Source: Burkholderia sp. WSM2230 (GTDB taxonomy: Bacteria; Pseudomonadota; Gammaproteobacteria; Burkholderiales; Burkholderiaceae). From it: a stretch of DNA of 64,000 nucleotides. The notes below the pieces were generated by a model. It searched no databases and was not told where the DNA came from. It saw nothing but the letters and a program-made list of their open reading frames with translations. Below are positions 51,113 through 60,020 of this stretch, piece after piece. Location: NCBI RefSeq assembly GCF_000472445.1, contig NZ_AXAJ01000005.1, positions 626 to 64,625 of the forward strand. Direction: 5' to 3'. A program made the position numbers and the translations under genes. Each line of letters opens with the position of its first letter. Position 1 is the first letter of the stretch.

Positions 51113-51179
51113 GAAATGATGCGCGCGCACTCGAGGTGCGCACCCGGCGCTGTTGTCGCGCGCGGGTTTGACGGCCGTA

Positions 51180-51338
51180 TTAGTCGGTCAGCTTGATGCC
51201 GAACAGCGTAGCTTGCGCCTTGCGCTGGCGCTCGGCTTCGCGCGCACGGGCTGCGTACGAGTAATCCGTGTCCAGCGGCAAGTGGGGCGACGCAAAAAGG
51301 TCGCTGACCTTTTGGAACAATGCAAAGATGAAGCTCAT
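51180..51338 (-). CDS. 52-residue protein of unknown function
   Basis: 52 residues (MSFIFALFQKVSDLFASPHL ... AQATLFGIKLTD). It is shorter than most gene finders accept, but it has GGGAG five bases before the ATG at 51338, a promoter-like block with paired repeats 30-70 bases upstream, and its own terminator. The N-terminal 15 residues are hydrophobic and amphipathic; the centre (YSYAARAREAERQRKAQA) looks like a basic helix. I cannot name the family; small stress-linked proteins of Burkholderia are a possible comparison. Confidence 0.75.
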   Translation of the reverse strand: MSFIFALFQKVSDLFASPHLPLDTDYSYAARAREAERQRKAQATLFGIKLTD

Positions 51339-51367
51339 GGCGACTCCCGGTTGGTTGCTGCAATTGC

Positions 51368-51405
51368 TAGGGTTTTCCCTTAATAAGCATTATAGGGTTT
51401 TCCCT
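51368..51405 (-). promoter_or_regulatory. paired TAGGGTTTTCCCT repeats flanking a -10 element
   Basis: Two identical 13-base elements, at 51368-51380 and 51393-51405, start 25 bases apart. Each is itself partly palindromic (AGGG-TTTT-CCCT). On the minus strand TATAAT (51394-51389) lies between them, so one copy would sit upstream of and one just downstream of the start of transcription of the 52-residue gene. This looks like an operator pair for a repressor or a stress regulator. Confidence 0.65.
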
Positions 51406-51528
51406 AGGCAAAAGCTAGTGCGACGCAACATGAACCGCCAAATAAGCCATCGGCGCAGGGGCCCGGCCTATATTGCGTTGCAACATGACAACGTCCCCGT
51501 TTTTTCGCCCTTTGGCTGCTGTCAACGC

Positions 51529-51837
51529 CTATTGAAGCGTGGTCGGCGCCGCTTTTGGGTTCGATGCGCGCCGCCGCGCGGGAGCGTTCTTGCGCGGATT
51601 CACGGCGGCGGCGTCGACGGCGCCTTGTGCCGACGGCTCGGCGGCTGCCAGCGTGGCGCTGTTGACGGACACAATCAGGCCAGGCAGCGTGCGCGCCGGT
51701 TGGTCCTGCGGCTTGACGGCGGCTCCCGTAGCGGAGAACTCGACGTTCAAGGCCCAGTGTCCCTCATGTATGCCCTGGTCTCGCAGGAGCGCGGCGATCA
51801 GGTCCTCGATGGAATATTTGTGTTCGCTAGTCGGCAT
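51529..51837 (-). CDS. small protein of unknown function
   Basis: 102 residues from the ATG at 51837. MPTSEHKYSIEDLIAALLRDQGIHEGHWALNVEFSATGAAVK looks folded; the C-terminal 40 residues (from about 62) are Ala/Arg/Lys-rich and probably disordered. The open frame continues upstream, but with Arg/Pro-rich shadow sequence. It lies 184 bases after the gene at 52022-53704 on the same strand. Family not recognised. Confidence 0.6.
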   Translation of the reverse strand: MPTSEHKYSIEDLIAALLRDQGIHEGHWALNVEFSATGAAVKPQDQPARTLPGLIVSVNSATLAAAEPSAQGAVDAAAVNPRKNAPARRRASNPKAAPTTLQ

Positions 51838-52021
51838 GTTGGCTTCGGTCGAATGAGGCGCTGGCGGGTCCGATTCGGCTTCGCGGCAGCAGCATGCAGA
51901 GTGTAGAGCGGGCAATCGGGCTTGCGACGGGCGGCGCGCGACGCCTGCCTTACGGCATCTATCCAAGGACGGCGGTAAAGAGAGCGTCACAGGCAGGCGG
52001 TGCGGCGGGCGGTGCGGACCC

Positions 52022-53704
52022 TTACCGCACGGTGGCTGTTTTCTGCTTGTGAGCGCGCTGCGCGTGAACAGCGCGCTTGCCGTTCGCCGATGCCGACGCC
52101 GCCGCCGTGTGCTGCGGTGTTGCGGACTCCGGAGTGACTGCCGGCGAAGCGGCCTGGGCGGCGGCGGCATTGGCCATCGCCATTTGGGTGTCGAGCAGAC
52201 TGGCCATTGCGGCCTGCTGGTTTTGCATCATCTGTTCGACGCGATGCTGTTGTGCGGTCGTCTCGCGCGTGAGGCGCATCAAGAGCACCGTTTGCGTGAT
52301 GCCGATTGCGACCGTCATCAGCAGCGCGCCGACCACGATAGAAAGCATCCATTTCATGCGGCGCGAATGATCGGTGGCCGCGCGACGCTGATCGGCGATC
52401 ACGCCGTACAACGCGTCGACGGTGTCCGCGAAGGCCGTCGCGCGCGCCCGGTCGAGTTCCGGCGCCGTAGGGGAGGCGGCTTCCGCGCGTCGCGCTTCGT
52501 GGAGAGGCGGGACGAACCCGGCGGCAGCGCGGCCGGATGCGTCTGATATGTTCGATGCCGTGTCGTGCGCCGGTGACGGCGCATTGGCGGACCGATTGTT
52601 CTCCGGTGCTGCTGCGCTCGAATTCGTGGATCGCGTTGCTTGGTGCACTGACGCGTGCGGGTTTGCCGACGACGCTGTGCCGCGCGCTTCTGTCCGCGTC
52701 GCCGCCGATGGCACCGTGCCTCGCGTTTGTGCGTCCATCCCTTCCGATGGCGCCGTGCTTCCAGCTCCTGTGTCCGTCGACGCAAATGGCGCCGTGCCGC
52801 GCGTTTGCGCGTCCATCCCTGCCGATGCCCGCGTGCCGTGCGCTTGTGTGCCCGTCGCCGTCAATGACGCCGCGGGCCGCACTCCCGCGTTGGTCCCGGC
52901 CAACGGCGCCTCTGCTGCGCCCATCCCCGCCGACGAAGCCATCTCGCGCGCCGATGTCCGCTCCAAGTCCAGCGCCGCAAACTCGCTGCCCGGACTGGTA
53001 GCCGACGCTTGCATCCCGCCTGACCGGCTCACCCCCGCCCCCGCCGCTTCCGCCGCTTCCGCTCGCCCGCTGACAGCCGCCGGCTCGACCACCATGCCGC
53101 CGTCCCTGGACCCAATGCCTACCGCCGCATCCGTACCCGCAGCGCTCCGTTCCGCGGCCTGACGCAGCGCGGTCACGCTGCGCGCCACCGTGGCGGCCGC
53201 CATTGCCGGCGTGAGCGGGGGTATCGCTCCTTTGTCGGCAACAGCTAAATCCACAGCCGACGACGCCTGCGGCGCACCCGACCCGTCTGCCAGCGGCGGT
53301 TCGGTCTCCAACCCGCTCAGTTGCGCGTGGACTGCGATGGGTTCATCGGTCCTGGCCGCGCGTGGCGCGCGGCGCCCCGCCTTTGCGTCCACGGATGCCC
53401 CTTCGGCGGCCGTATCCAGAGCGCCCACCGCCGCGAGCACTACATCGGGCAGTTCAAAGCCGTGCAGCGTGCCCTGGCGGATGTCGATGTTCATCGCTTC
53501 CAGCGTGGCGCGGGTGGGATCGTCGGGGAACAGGTCCAGCGTGCTGTCGTCGCGCGAGACGTCGCTCAGCTGCGCGAGGCGTTGTGCAGAGCGCGCGGCG
53601 CGCGCCAGCTTCTTTTCGGTTTCGGTGGAGACGGTGGCCTGGCGGCGCTTCTTCGAAGCGGCGCGCTCAGGCCGGGACTGCTTGGATACTGCGGAATCTG
53701 CCAT
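52022..53704 (-). CDS. long low-complexity protein with a C-terminal membrane helix
   Basis: 560 residues from the ATG at 53704. The N-terminal part (about 1-75) is basic, then comes LFPDDPTRATLEAMNIDIRQGTLHGFELPDVVLAAVG, a segment that looks conserved. The centre (about 130-420) is Ala/Ser/Thr/Gly-rich with degenerate repeats of the form MDAQTRGT-PSA-T. A membrane helix (about 464-488, MLSIVVGALLMTVAIGITQTVLLM) is followed by a Gln-rich stretch that may form a coiled coil and a basic tail. I know no function. The low-complexity part probably arose by repeat expansion. Confidence 0.7.
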   Translation of the reverse strand: MADSAVSKQSRPERAASKKRRQATVSTETEKKLARAARSAQRLAQLSDVSRDDSTLDLFPDDPTRATLEAMNIDIRQGTLHGFELPDVVLAAVGALDTAAEGASVDAKAGRRAPRAARTDEPIAVHAQLSGLETEPPLADGSGAPQASSAVDLAVADKGAIPPLTPAMAAATVARSVTALRQAAERSAAGTDAAVGIGSRDGGMVVEPAAVSGRAEAAEAAGAGVSRSGGMQASATSPGSEFAALDLERTSAREMASSAGMGAAEAPLAGTNAGVRPAASLTATGTQAHGTRASAGMDAQTRGTAPFASTDTGAGSTAPSEGMDAQTRGTVPSAATRTEARGTASSANPHASVHQATRSTNSSAAAPENNRSANAPSPAHDTASNISDASGRAAAGFVPPLHEARRAEAASPTAPELDRARATAFADTVDALYGVIADQRRAATDHSRRMKWMLSIVVGALLMTVAIGITQTVLLMRLTRETTAQQHRVEQMMQNQQAAMASLLDTQMAMANAAAAQAASPAVTPESATPQHTAAASASANGKRAVHAQRAHKQKTATVR

Positions 53705-53883
53705 AGAGAAGAAAGCGGTGGTCGCCGGGGAGCGGGCGCCGGCACCGCTCATCAAATGCCATTGGAATTTTTCGAGACCGCATTGTCGCATGGCGCCCAC
53801 CGCCGCCGAAGCCATTCGCCGACGATTTTCGGTTTTAACCGGATGCGTCGTCCGCCGGAACTTGGGGCACCGCGGCAAAGGCA

Positions 53884-53946
53884 AGACGGGAGACGGGAGA
53901 CGGGAGACGGGAGACGGGAGACGGGAGACGGGAGACGGGAGACGGG
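53884..53946. repeat. heptanucleotide tandem repeat AGACGGG x9
   Basis: Nine exact copies of AGACGGG fill 63 bases in the 479-base gap (53705-54183) between the minus-strand membrane protein and the plus-strand epimerase gene. A seven-base unit can change number by slippage, which would alter promoter spacing rather than a reading frame here. Nothing else coding was seen in the gap. Confidence 0.95.
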
Positions 53947-54183
53947 AGATGAGTTCGAGATTCCCGAGCATCGTTCTCTCGCTGTTGAAATTATTTGCAG
54001 CGTTTTCCCGACCTCTTTCGGGCGCCGCCCGGCATCTGTTTGCATTATGCTAAGCCGCGCGCTGCCGCTCTTCCAACCCGATCGCCGAGTGGCATACGTG
54101 CGCTGCCGCGCCGCCGCCGTACCGCGGCCAGACCAGGCCCGCTCTCGCGGGCGCCTTGAATCAACGCGTTTTGAAATTTGACT

Positions 54184-55293
54184 ATGCCGAGCATGAACCC
54201 TGACGCCGCCTCGACGATTGCGCTCGCCGCGGCGCTGCGCGATCACTTCAACGGCGTGATCCTTCCGATGTGGCGCGGACCGGGCTTCAACACCGCGCTC
54301 AGCCTGCCGTACGAAGCGCTCAGCGCAGAACATCATCGTCCCGCGCCCGTCCAGCGTTATCGGGCGATGGCGTGCGCGCGTCAACTGTTCGTGTTCTCGC
54401 AGGCCGGCGACGCCGCCCACGCGCAGGTTCTGTTCGACTCGCTCACGCACACGTTTCAGGACACGGAACACGGCGGTTGGTTCTACAGCGTGGACCAGCA
54501 CGGAGCCCCGCTCGAGACCGTCAAAGACCTGTACACGCATGCGTTCGTCGTGTTTGCCTGTGCGGAATACGGCCGGCGCTCCGGCAATCGGGACGCGCTC
54601 GAAATCGTGCATCGCACGTCGGCGCTCATTCAGTCGAGCTTTGCCGCCGAGGACGATCTCTTCAACGCCGCGCTCAGCGCCGACTTCGCGCAGGTGACCG
54701 GCACGCCCATCCAGAACCCGTTGATGCATCTGACGGAAGCATGGCTCGCCGCCCGCGAAGCCACGCGCGACAACGCTTTCGACGCTGCGCTGCGGCGTCT
54801 CGCCGGCGCAGTCGCCCGGCACTTCGTGCATGCGCCCTCGGGTTGCATCGCCGAATTGCCGGTCGGCGCGGCAGACAATCGCCTGGAACCTGGCCATCAG
54901 TTCGAGTGGTTCTGGCTGGTCAAACAGGCCGGCGGGCTGTTGGACGGTTCCGGGCTCGCGGAAAGCCTGGCGCGCGCCTTCACCTTTGCGCAACACCATG
55001 GCGTGGATCAGGAAACGGGCGGCGTCTTTGCGTCGCTCGAAGAAGACGGGCGCATCAAGGACCCGATTCAGCGCATCTGGGCGCAGACGGAATATCTGCG
55101 CGCGCTCGCAAGCCACCACGAAGAGGCCGTGCGCGCCGTCTTGCCGCGGCAGATCGGACTGTTCCAGCAACGCTTTCTGCGGCCGCAGGGCTGGTTCGAG
55201 TGCAAAACGGCGAACGGCGAAGTTGCGCGCGCCGATATGCCGTCGACCACGCCTTATCACCTCGCCACGGCTTTTGACGCCTTGCCGGTCTGA
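54184..55293 (+). CDS. AGE-family sugar epimerase/isomerase
   Basis: 369 residues from the ATG at 54184. The (alpha/alpha)6-barrel family marks are present: RYRAMACARQLFVFSQAGD, HGGWFYSVDQHGAPLETVKDLYTHAFVVFACAEY, NPLMHLTEAWLA, and EPGHQFEWFWLVKQAG with its active-site His. Relatives interconvert N-acylglucosamine and N-acylmannosamine, or aldoses and ketoses such as mannose and fructose; the substrate cannot be fixed here. It is a single gene with no sugar operon beside it. Confidence 0.87.
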   Translation: MPSMNPDAASTIALAAALRDHFNGVILPMWRGPGFNTALSLPYEALSAEHHRPAPVQRYRAMACARQLFVFSQAGDAAHAQVLFDSLTHTFQDTEHGGWFYSVDQHGAPLETVKDLYTHAFVVFACAEYGRRSGNRDALEIVHRTSALIQSSFAAEDDLFNAALSADFAQVTGTPIQNPLMHLTEAWLAAREATRDNAFDAALRRLAGAVARHFVHAPSGCIAELPVGAADNRLEPGHQFEWFWLVKQAGGLLDGSGLAESLARAFTFAQHHGVDQETGGVFASLEEDGRIKDPIQRIWAQTEYLRALASHHEEAVRAVLPRQIGLFQQRFLRPQGWFECKTANGEVARADMPSTTPYHLATAFDALPV

Positions 55294-55533
55294 AGCACGG
55301 CAAAGCTCGCGCTGAAGCCAGCGAAAAACCTTATTGCCAAATGGTTTACCCTGGCTTTAAGGACGTCTTTTTTCAGGCTCGCGAGAGCCAAAAAACACCG
55401 AAGCCGGGGAATACCCGAATACGGGTTGATTGGCGTCTGTCATAAAGACGTGATACAACTCGTACTTCGCGCTCGTTCTCGGGTTGAGAAATAGCGGGCG
55501 CGAATGCAATACACAACATTTACTGGATCAAAA
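55294..55533 (+). promoter_or_regulatory. leader and promoter region of the cold-shock gene
   Basis: 240 bases with no gene. A possible promoter is TTGGCG (55430-55435), 16 bases, GATACA (55452-55457). This would leave a leader of about 70 bases, consistent with a cold-shock mRNA whose folding changes with temperature. The assignment is tentative. Confidence 0.4.
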
Positions 55534-55737
55534 ATGGCAACAGGTACTGTGAAGTGGTTTAACGATGCAAAGGGCTTTGGCTTCATCACGCCGGACGACG
55601 GCGGCGAAGACCTGTTTGCGCACTTTTCGGAAGTTCAAGGCAGCGGCTTCAAGTCCCTGCAGGAAAACCAGAAGGTGTCGTTCGAAGTGAAGCAAGGCCC
55701 GAAGGGCAAGCAAGCTGCGAACATCACGCCGGCCTAA
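55534..55737 (+). CDS. cspA: CspA-family cold-shock protein
   Basis: 67 residues, the standard size. The start is the ATG at 55534; the upstream in-frame ATG at 55504 lies in the leader. The RNA-binding motifs RNP1 (KGFGFI) and RNP2 (LFAHF) are intact. It binds single-stranded RNA and DNA as an RNA chaperone in the cytoplasm. It stands alone and ends in a strong terminator. Confidence 0.95.
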   Translation: MATGTVKWFNDAKGFGFITPDDGGEDLFAHFSEVQGSGFKSLQENQKVSFEVKQGPKGKQAANITPA

Positions 55738-55790
55738 GTACCCACGGTACGAGGTAGGCTGACGCACGCTTAGACGCTTGCGTCCAATAC

Positions 55791-55825
55791 AAAAATGGCC
55801 CGCTTTTGCGGGCCATTTTCTTTTT
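55791..55825. terminator. bidirectional terminator between the cold-shock and chemoreceptor genes
   Basis: A perfect 12-base stem (AAAATGGCCCGC with its complement) and TTTT loop, with T tracts on both strands. It ends cspA (plus) and the convergent chemoreceptor (minus). Confidence 0.93.
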
Positions 55826-55855
55826 CCCGCTGCCTGATTTTTAAGCGCAGACAAT

Positions 55856-57478
55856 TTAAATCGCGCGCATCCGCGACAACGCAAATTGCGCAGATTTCGG
55901 CGGCATTTCATCAATCTGTTGTGTGCGCAACACAGACTCCGAAATTTCGAAGACGGAAACCGCCTCTTTCAATTGCTGCGTCTGTTGATGCAGCGAAGCT
56001 GCCGCTGCCGCCGCCTCTTCGACGAGCGCTGCGTTCTGCTGCGTCATCGCGTCCATCTGGACCACGGCCTGGTTAACCTGCTCGATGCCGGTGCTTTGCT
56101 CGAGCGACGAGGCGCTGATCTCCGCCATCATCTGCGTGACACGCGAAATGGACGCGGACACGTTGCTCATCGCCTCGCCGGCGTGCTCGACCAGCGCCGA
56201 ACCGCCCTGGATTTCGGCAACCGACTCGCTGATCAGCGTCTTGATTTCCTTCGCCGACTGTGCGCTGCGCTGGGCCAGACCGCGCACTTCGCCGGCCACG
56301 ACCGCGAAGCCGCGGCCCTGCTCGCCGGCGCGCGCTGCCTCGACCGCCGCATTCAGCGCGAGGATATTGGTCTGGAACGCAATGCCGTCGATCACCGAAA
56401 TGATCTCCGCAATCTTGTCCGAGCTTTGCGCGATGCCGCGCATTTTGTCTACGACCTTGTCCACCACTTCGCTGCCGCGCGAAGTCGCTTCGAGCGCCGT
56501 CTCGGCCAATGCATTCGCCTCACGCGCGTGGTCGGCATTCTGACGCACGGTGGCGGTGAGTTCCTCCATGCTCGAAGCCGTTTCCTCAAGCGATGCCGCC
56601 TGATTCTCCGTCCGCGCAGAAAGATCGGCGTTGCCGGTCGCGATTTCATCGGCGCCAAGGTGAATCGAGTCGGCGGATTCGCGCACGGTCTGCACGGTGC
56701 GGGCGACACTTGCCTGCATCTTCGCGAGGCCCGAGAACAGCCGGCCGATTTCGTTGGTGCCGCGTGCGGCAATCGGCTGATCGAGACGCCCTTGCGCAAT
56801 GCGCTCGAAGTGACGGCCGACTTCTTCCAGCGGCGCGACCACGCCGCGGCGCAAGCCGAGATGAACCGCAAACGTGCCGCCAACCAGCGCAAGCAGAATG
56901 ACAATGCTGACGACGCGGAAAGCCGACATCCGCGTGTCGATCGAGTCCAGCGACGCGCGGCTCGCCGCGTTGCCGAACTGCGTGAAGTTGTGCAGCTCGG
57001 TCAGATACGCGTCCTGGAACGACTGCGTCGGCTGGTCCAGAAATGCCTGGATATTGTTCGCGTCGAGAAACTGCGCAAGTTCGGTGAGCGCGCCGTGCAG
57101 CTTCTTGTAGCGCTCGCCGAGCGCCGCCGCGCGGGCACTGTTTTCGTCGCTCGTCTTCGGGGCGCTCGCGAACGTGTTGAACGACTGCTCGGCCGCCGTG
57201 AGCTGCTCGCGGGCATGCTGAACGATGTCCGTCGGCTCCGCGCCGCCGCGCACCATCCGGGTACCGGCGCGCGACAGGTTGATGCGCGCGTCCATCAGAT
57301 GCTGCGTCGTTTCGTTGACGGCGTTCACCTGCTTGAGCGCTATGTTCGAAAGATCGCCAACGTCGTCATGAGTGCGCGTCAATGACCAGAATCCCAAGCC
57401 CACCGTGACAAGCTGGAAAACGCAGAAAGCGGCCAGAACACACAACAGGCCGGATGCGACCTTTATCTTGCTGAACAT
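55856..57478 (-). CDS. methyl-accepting chemotaxis protein with four-helix sensor
   Basis: 540 residues from the ATG at 57478, with a CAGGTG-like site upstream; a GTG three codons earlier is possible. The helix at about 7-30, a helical periplasmic sensor of the Tar/TarH type (about 35-185), the second helix (about 187-207), HAMP ([39 protein letters not shown]) and the signalling domain ([39 protein letters not shown]) are all visible. The ligand is unknown. The C-terminus has no pentapeptide. Confidence 0.93.
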   Translation of the reverse strand: MFSKIKVASGLLCVLAAFCVFQLVTVGLGFWSLTRTHDDVGDLSNIALKQVNAVNETTQHLMDARINLSRAGTRMVRGGAEPTDIVQHAREQLTAAEQSFNTFASAPKTSDENSARAAALGERYKKLHGALTELAQFLDANNIQAFLDQPTQSFQDAYLTELHNFTQFGNAASRASLDSIDTRMSAFRVVSIVILLALVGGTFAVHLGLRRGVVAPLEEVGRHFERIAQGRLDQPIAARGTNEIGRLFSGLAKMQASVARTVQTVRESADSIHLGADEIATGNADLSARTENQAASLEETASSMEELTATVRQNADHAREANALAETALEATSRGSEVVDKVVDKMRGIAQSSDKIAEIISVIDGIAFQTNILALNAAVEAARAGEQGRGFAVVAGEVRGLAQRSAQSAKEIKTLISESVAEIQGGSALVEHAGEAMSNVSASISRVTQMMAEISASSLEQSTGIEQVNQAVVQMDAMTQQNAALVEEAAAAAASLHQQTQQLKEAVSVFEISESVLRTQQIDEMPPKSAQFALSRMRAI

Positions 57479-57571
57479 CGTGAACACCTGAAGGCAAAGA
57501 ATAACGGGAGCTACGTCAGGGTTAACGGCAGCCTGGGAGCTTGCTGAAGGGCAAAGTCGCCAAAGTTCGCC

Positions 57572-57602
57572 TTACGTCGCGTTTACGTCGCGCGTACGTC
57601 GG
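57572..57602. repeat. three 11-bp direct repeats (TTACGTCGCG type)
   Basis: TTACGTCGCG, TTTACGTCGCG and CGTACGTCGG follow each other, so TACGTCG recurs every 11 bases, about one helical turn. They lie in the 280-base divergent gap between the chemoreceptor (minus) and the thioesterase (plus) and may be a cooperative binding site. Confidence 0.6.
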
Positions 57603-57758
57603 CCAACGTCTGGATTTCTGTCATCCGGCACAACAATGCCGCGCAGATATTTCCGATTCACCTTGACGGCGTGCGTCGGCGCTTCCTAGAGTGGGTAGGG
57701 ACTAACGAGCGCACTCCCGTGCGCGATGCCACCGCGGGCCTTCCTCGAAGGAATCACA

Positions 57759-58193
57759 ATGACTGACCTACTCGACCGGGCGCGCGGCGCATTGCACGCC
57801 CAGCCGTTCAGCATGCTGCTAGGCGCCGAGCTGATGTACACGGGCACCGGCGAACTCGCGCTGAGCCTGCCGATCCGCGACGAACTGCGGCAGCAGCACG
57901 GCTTCGTGCATGGCGGCGTGATCAGCTATCTCGCCGACAACGCGCTGACCTTTGCCGGCGCACTCTCGCTTGGGCCGAAGGTCGTGACGGGGGAATACAA
58001 GATCAACTATCTGCGGCCGGCGGTGAACGGCACGCTGATCGCGCGGGCGGAGGTCGTGTACGCAGGCCGCCATCAGGCGACCTGCCAGTGCAACATATTC
58101 GTGATGGACGGCAACCGCGAGAAACTGGTCGCGGTCGCGCAAGGCACGGTCAACAGGATCAGCGAGAACGGCGACCACGAACCGGCGAATTGA
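57759..58193 (+). CDS. PaaI-type hotdog-fold thioesterase
   Basis: 144 residues from the ATG at 57759, with AAGGA seven bases before it; an earlier in-frame ATG lacks a site. The hotdog motif HGFVHGGVISYLADNALTFAG holds the active-site region, and GEYKINYLRPAVNGTLIARAEVV follows. It hydrolyses an acyl-CoA; the natural substrate is unknown. It stands alone. Confidence 0.87.
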   Translation: MTDLLDRARGALHAQPFSMLLGAELMYTGTGELALSLPIRDELRQQHGFVHGGVISYLADNALTFAGALSLGPKVVTGEYKINYLRPAVNGTLIARAEVVYAGRHQATCQCNIFVMDGNREKLVAVAQGTVNRISENGDHEPAN

Positions 58194-58297
58194 CGCGCGT
58201 TGGCCCGCGCGGGCACTTTTGCGGCGTGAAGCGCGCGAGCGCCGCGACTGTTTTGCGGCTAGATGCGCGCGAGCGCCTCGCGCCGCTTCGGAGCGGC

Positions 58298-59146
58298 TTA
58301 CTCCGCCGCGTAGGTCTTCTGCGTTTGCTCGCCGAGACCTTCAATGCCGAGGCGAATGGTCTGCCCCGACTTCAGATACACCGGATTCGGCTTGACGCCC
58401 ATGCCGACGCCAGGCGGCGTGCCGGTGGAAATGACATCGCCCGGTTGCAGGCTCATGCACTGCGACACATACGAAACCAGCTTGGCGACGCCGAATACCA
58501 TCGTCTTCGTATTGCCGTTCTGGTAGCGGTGACCGTCCACTTCGAGCCACAGGCTCAGGTTCTGCGGATCGGCGACTTCGTCGCGCGTGACCATCCATGG
58601 GCCGATCGGGCCGAAGGTGTCGAAGCCCTTGCCCTTGTCCCACGTACCGCCGCGTTCGATCTGCCATTCGCGCTCCGACACGTCGTTGATCACGCAATAG
58701 CCGGCAACGTAGTCGAGCGCGTTCGCCTCGTCGATGTACTTGGCGGGCTTGCCGATCACTACGCCGAGTTCGACTTCCCAATCGGTCTTCTTCGAGCCGC
58801 GCGGGATTTCCACGTCGTCGTTGGGACCGCAAATTGCGCTCGTCCATTTGTTGAAGATCACAGGTTCGGCAGGCACCGGTAGATTCGATTCTGCCGCGTG
58901 ATCCGCGTAGTTCAGGCCTATGCAGATGAACTTGCCGATCTTGCCCACGCACGGTCCCATGCGCGGATTGCCTTCCACGACCGGCAGCGTTGCCGGATCA
59001 AGTGCGCGCAGTTTGGCGAGGCCCTCGTCGGTCAGCGCCGCGCCGTCGATGTCGGCAACCACGCCGGACAGGTCGCGAATCTTGCCTTGCGCGTCTAGCA
59101 AGCCTGGCTTTTCCTGGCCTTTCGGCCCGTAACGAAGCAGTTTCAT
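58298..59146 (-). CDS. FAH-family hydrolase, likely 2,4-diketo-3-deoxy-L-fuconate hydrolase
   Basis: 282 residues. The fumarylacetoacetase fold is shown by ICIGLNYADHAAE, the metal-binding Glu segment DWEVELGVVIGKPAKY, CVINDVSEREWQ and GDVISTGTPPGVGMG. It likely splits the 2,4-diketo-3-deoxy sugar acid into pyruvate and L-lactate, the last step of the pathway encoded by the genes upstream on this strand. It is the last gene of the operon. The exact substrate rests on gene context. Confidence 0.85.
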   Translation of the reverse strand: MKLLRYGPKGQEKPGLLDAQGKIRDLSGVVADIDGAALTDEGLAKLRALDPATLPVVEGNPRMGPCVGKIGKFICIGLNYADHAAESNLPVPAEPVIFNKWTSAICGPNDDVEIPRGSKKTDWEVELGVVIGKPAKYIDEANALDYVAGYCVINDVSEREWQIERGGTWDKGKGFDTFGPIGPWMVTRDEVADPQNLSLWLEVDGHRYQNGNTKTMVFGVAKLVSYVSQCMSLQPGDVISTGTPPGVGMGVKPNPVYLKSGQTIRLGIEGLGEQTQKTYAAE

Positions 59147-59220
59147 CGTTGCACTTTCCTCTGGTTTTCAGTGGTGTTCGGTTAATACGTCCGTGTGCGC
59201 GCGCTCATGCGGCGGCATTT

Positions 59221-59964
59221 TCAATTCGACCAGCCGCCGTCGATCACATGTGCGTGACCCGTCGTAAACGACGACTCGTCAGACGCGAGATACAGTGCGA
59301 GCGCGGCGATCTCCTCGGGTTTGCCGATGCGGCCCATCGGCTGGCGGGCGACGAACGCCGCCTGCACGGCTTCGAGCGTCGCGCCTTGCGCCGCGGCCTG
59401 CGCCACGATCCGCTGTTCGAGCGACGGCGACGACACCGTGCCGGGGCAAATCGCATTGCAACGTATACCACGCGTGATGAAATCCGCGGCGACCGACTTG
59501 GTCAGCCCGATCACCGCCGCTTTCGAAGCGCTATACGCGAAGCGGTTCGGCACGCCCTTCACGCTCGAAGCCGCCGACGACATATTGATGATCGACCCGC
59601 CGCCGCGCTCCAGCATGGCGGGCAGGAACGCGCGGATCATCCGGTACATCGCCTTCACGTTCAGGTCGAACGCGAAGTCCCAATCCTCCTCGCTGCACTC
59701 GAGAATGGAGCCTGCATGAACGAAGCCGGCGCAGTTGAACAGCACGTCGATGGGGCCCAGCTCGGCGGCCAGTGCCTTGATCGCGTCGCCGTCGAGCACG
59801 TCCAGCTTGCGCGCCTCGACCGGCTTGCCGGCGAGCCCGTCGATGCGGACGTCGGTGGCGATCACGCGCGCGCCTTCGCGGGCGAAAACTTCGGCGGTTG
59901 CAAGGCCGATGCCTTGTCCCGCCGCGGTAATCAATGCTGTCTTGCCGGCCAGTCTTTGTGTCAT
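59221..59964 (-). CDS. SDR dehydrogenase, likely 2-keto-3-deoxy-L-fuconate dehydrogenase
   Basis: 247 residues. The Rossmann motif is TAAGQGIGLATA, the catalytic Ser lies in IINMSSAASS and Tyr/Lys in YSASK. C-terminal HVIDGGWSN is common in this subgroup. It most likely oxidises the 2-keto-3-deoxy acid to the 2,4-diketo acid with NAD. It precedes the hydrolase gene by 74 bases in the same operon. Confidence 0.85.
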   Translation of the reverse strand: MTQRLAGKTALITAAGQGIGLATAEVFAREGARVIATDVRIDGLAGKPVEARKLDVLDGDAIKALAAELGPIDVLFNCAGFVHAGSILECSEEDWDFAFDLNVKAMYRMIRAFLPAMLERGGGSIINMSSAASSVKGVPNRFAYSASKAAVIGLTKSVAADFITRGIRCNAICPGTVSSPSLEQRIVAQAAAQGATLEAVQAAFVARQPMGRIGKPEEIAALALYLASDESSFTTGHAHVIDGGWSN

Positions 59965-60020
59965 CTACGACTCCAGTTGAATGGGCTTAACCTGTGTTCG
60001 TCACGCTTCTTTTCGTGACG

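Noticed and set aside
53321..54181. A frame reading through the heptanucleotide repeat
   Set aside because: The repeat gives RRETGDG-like low complexity in every frame; no conserved part and no start site.
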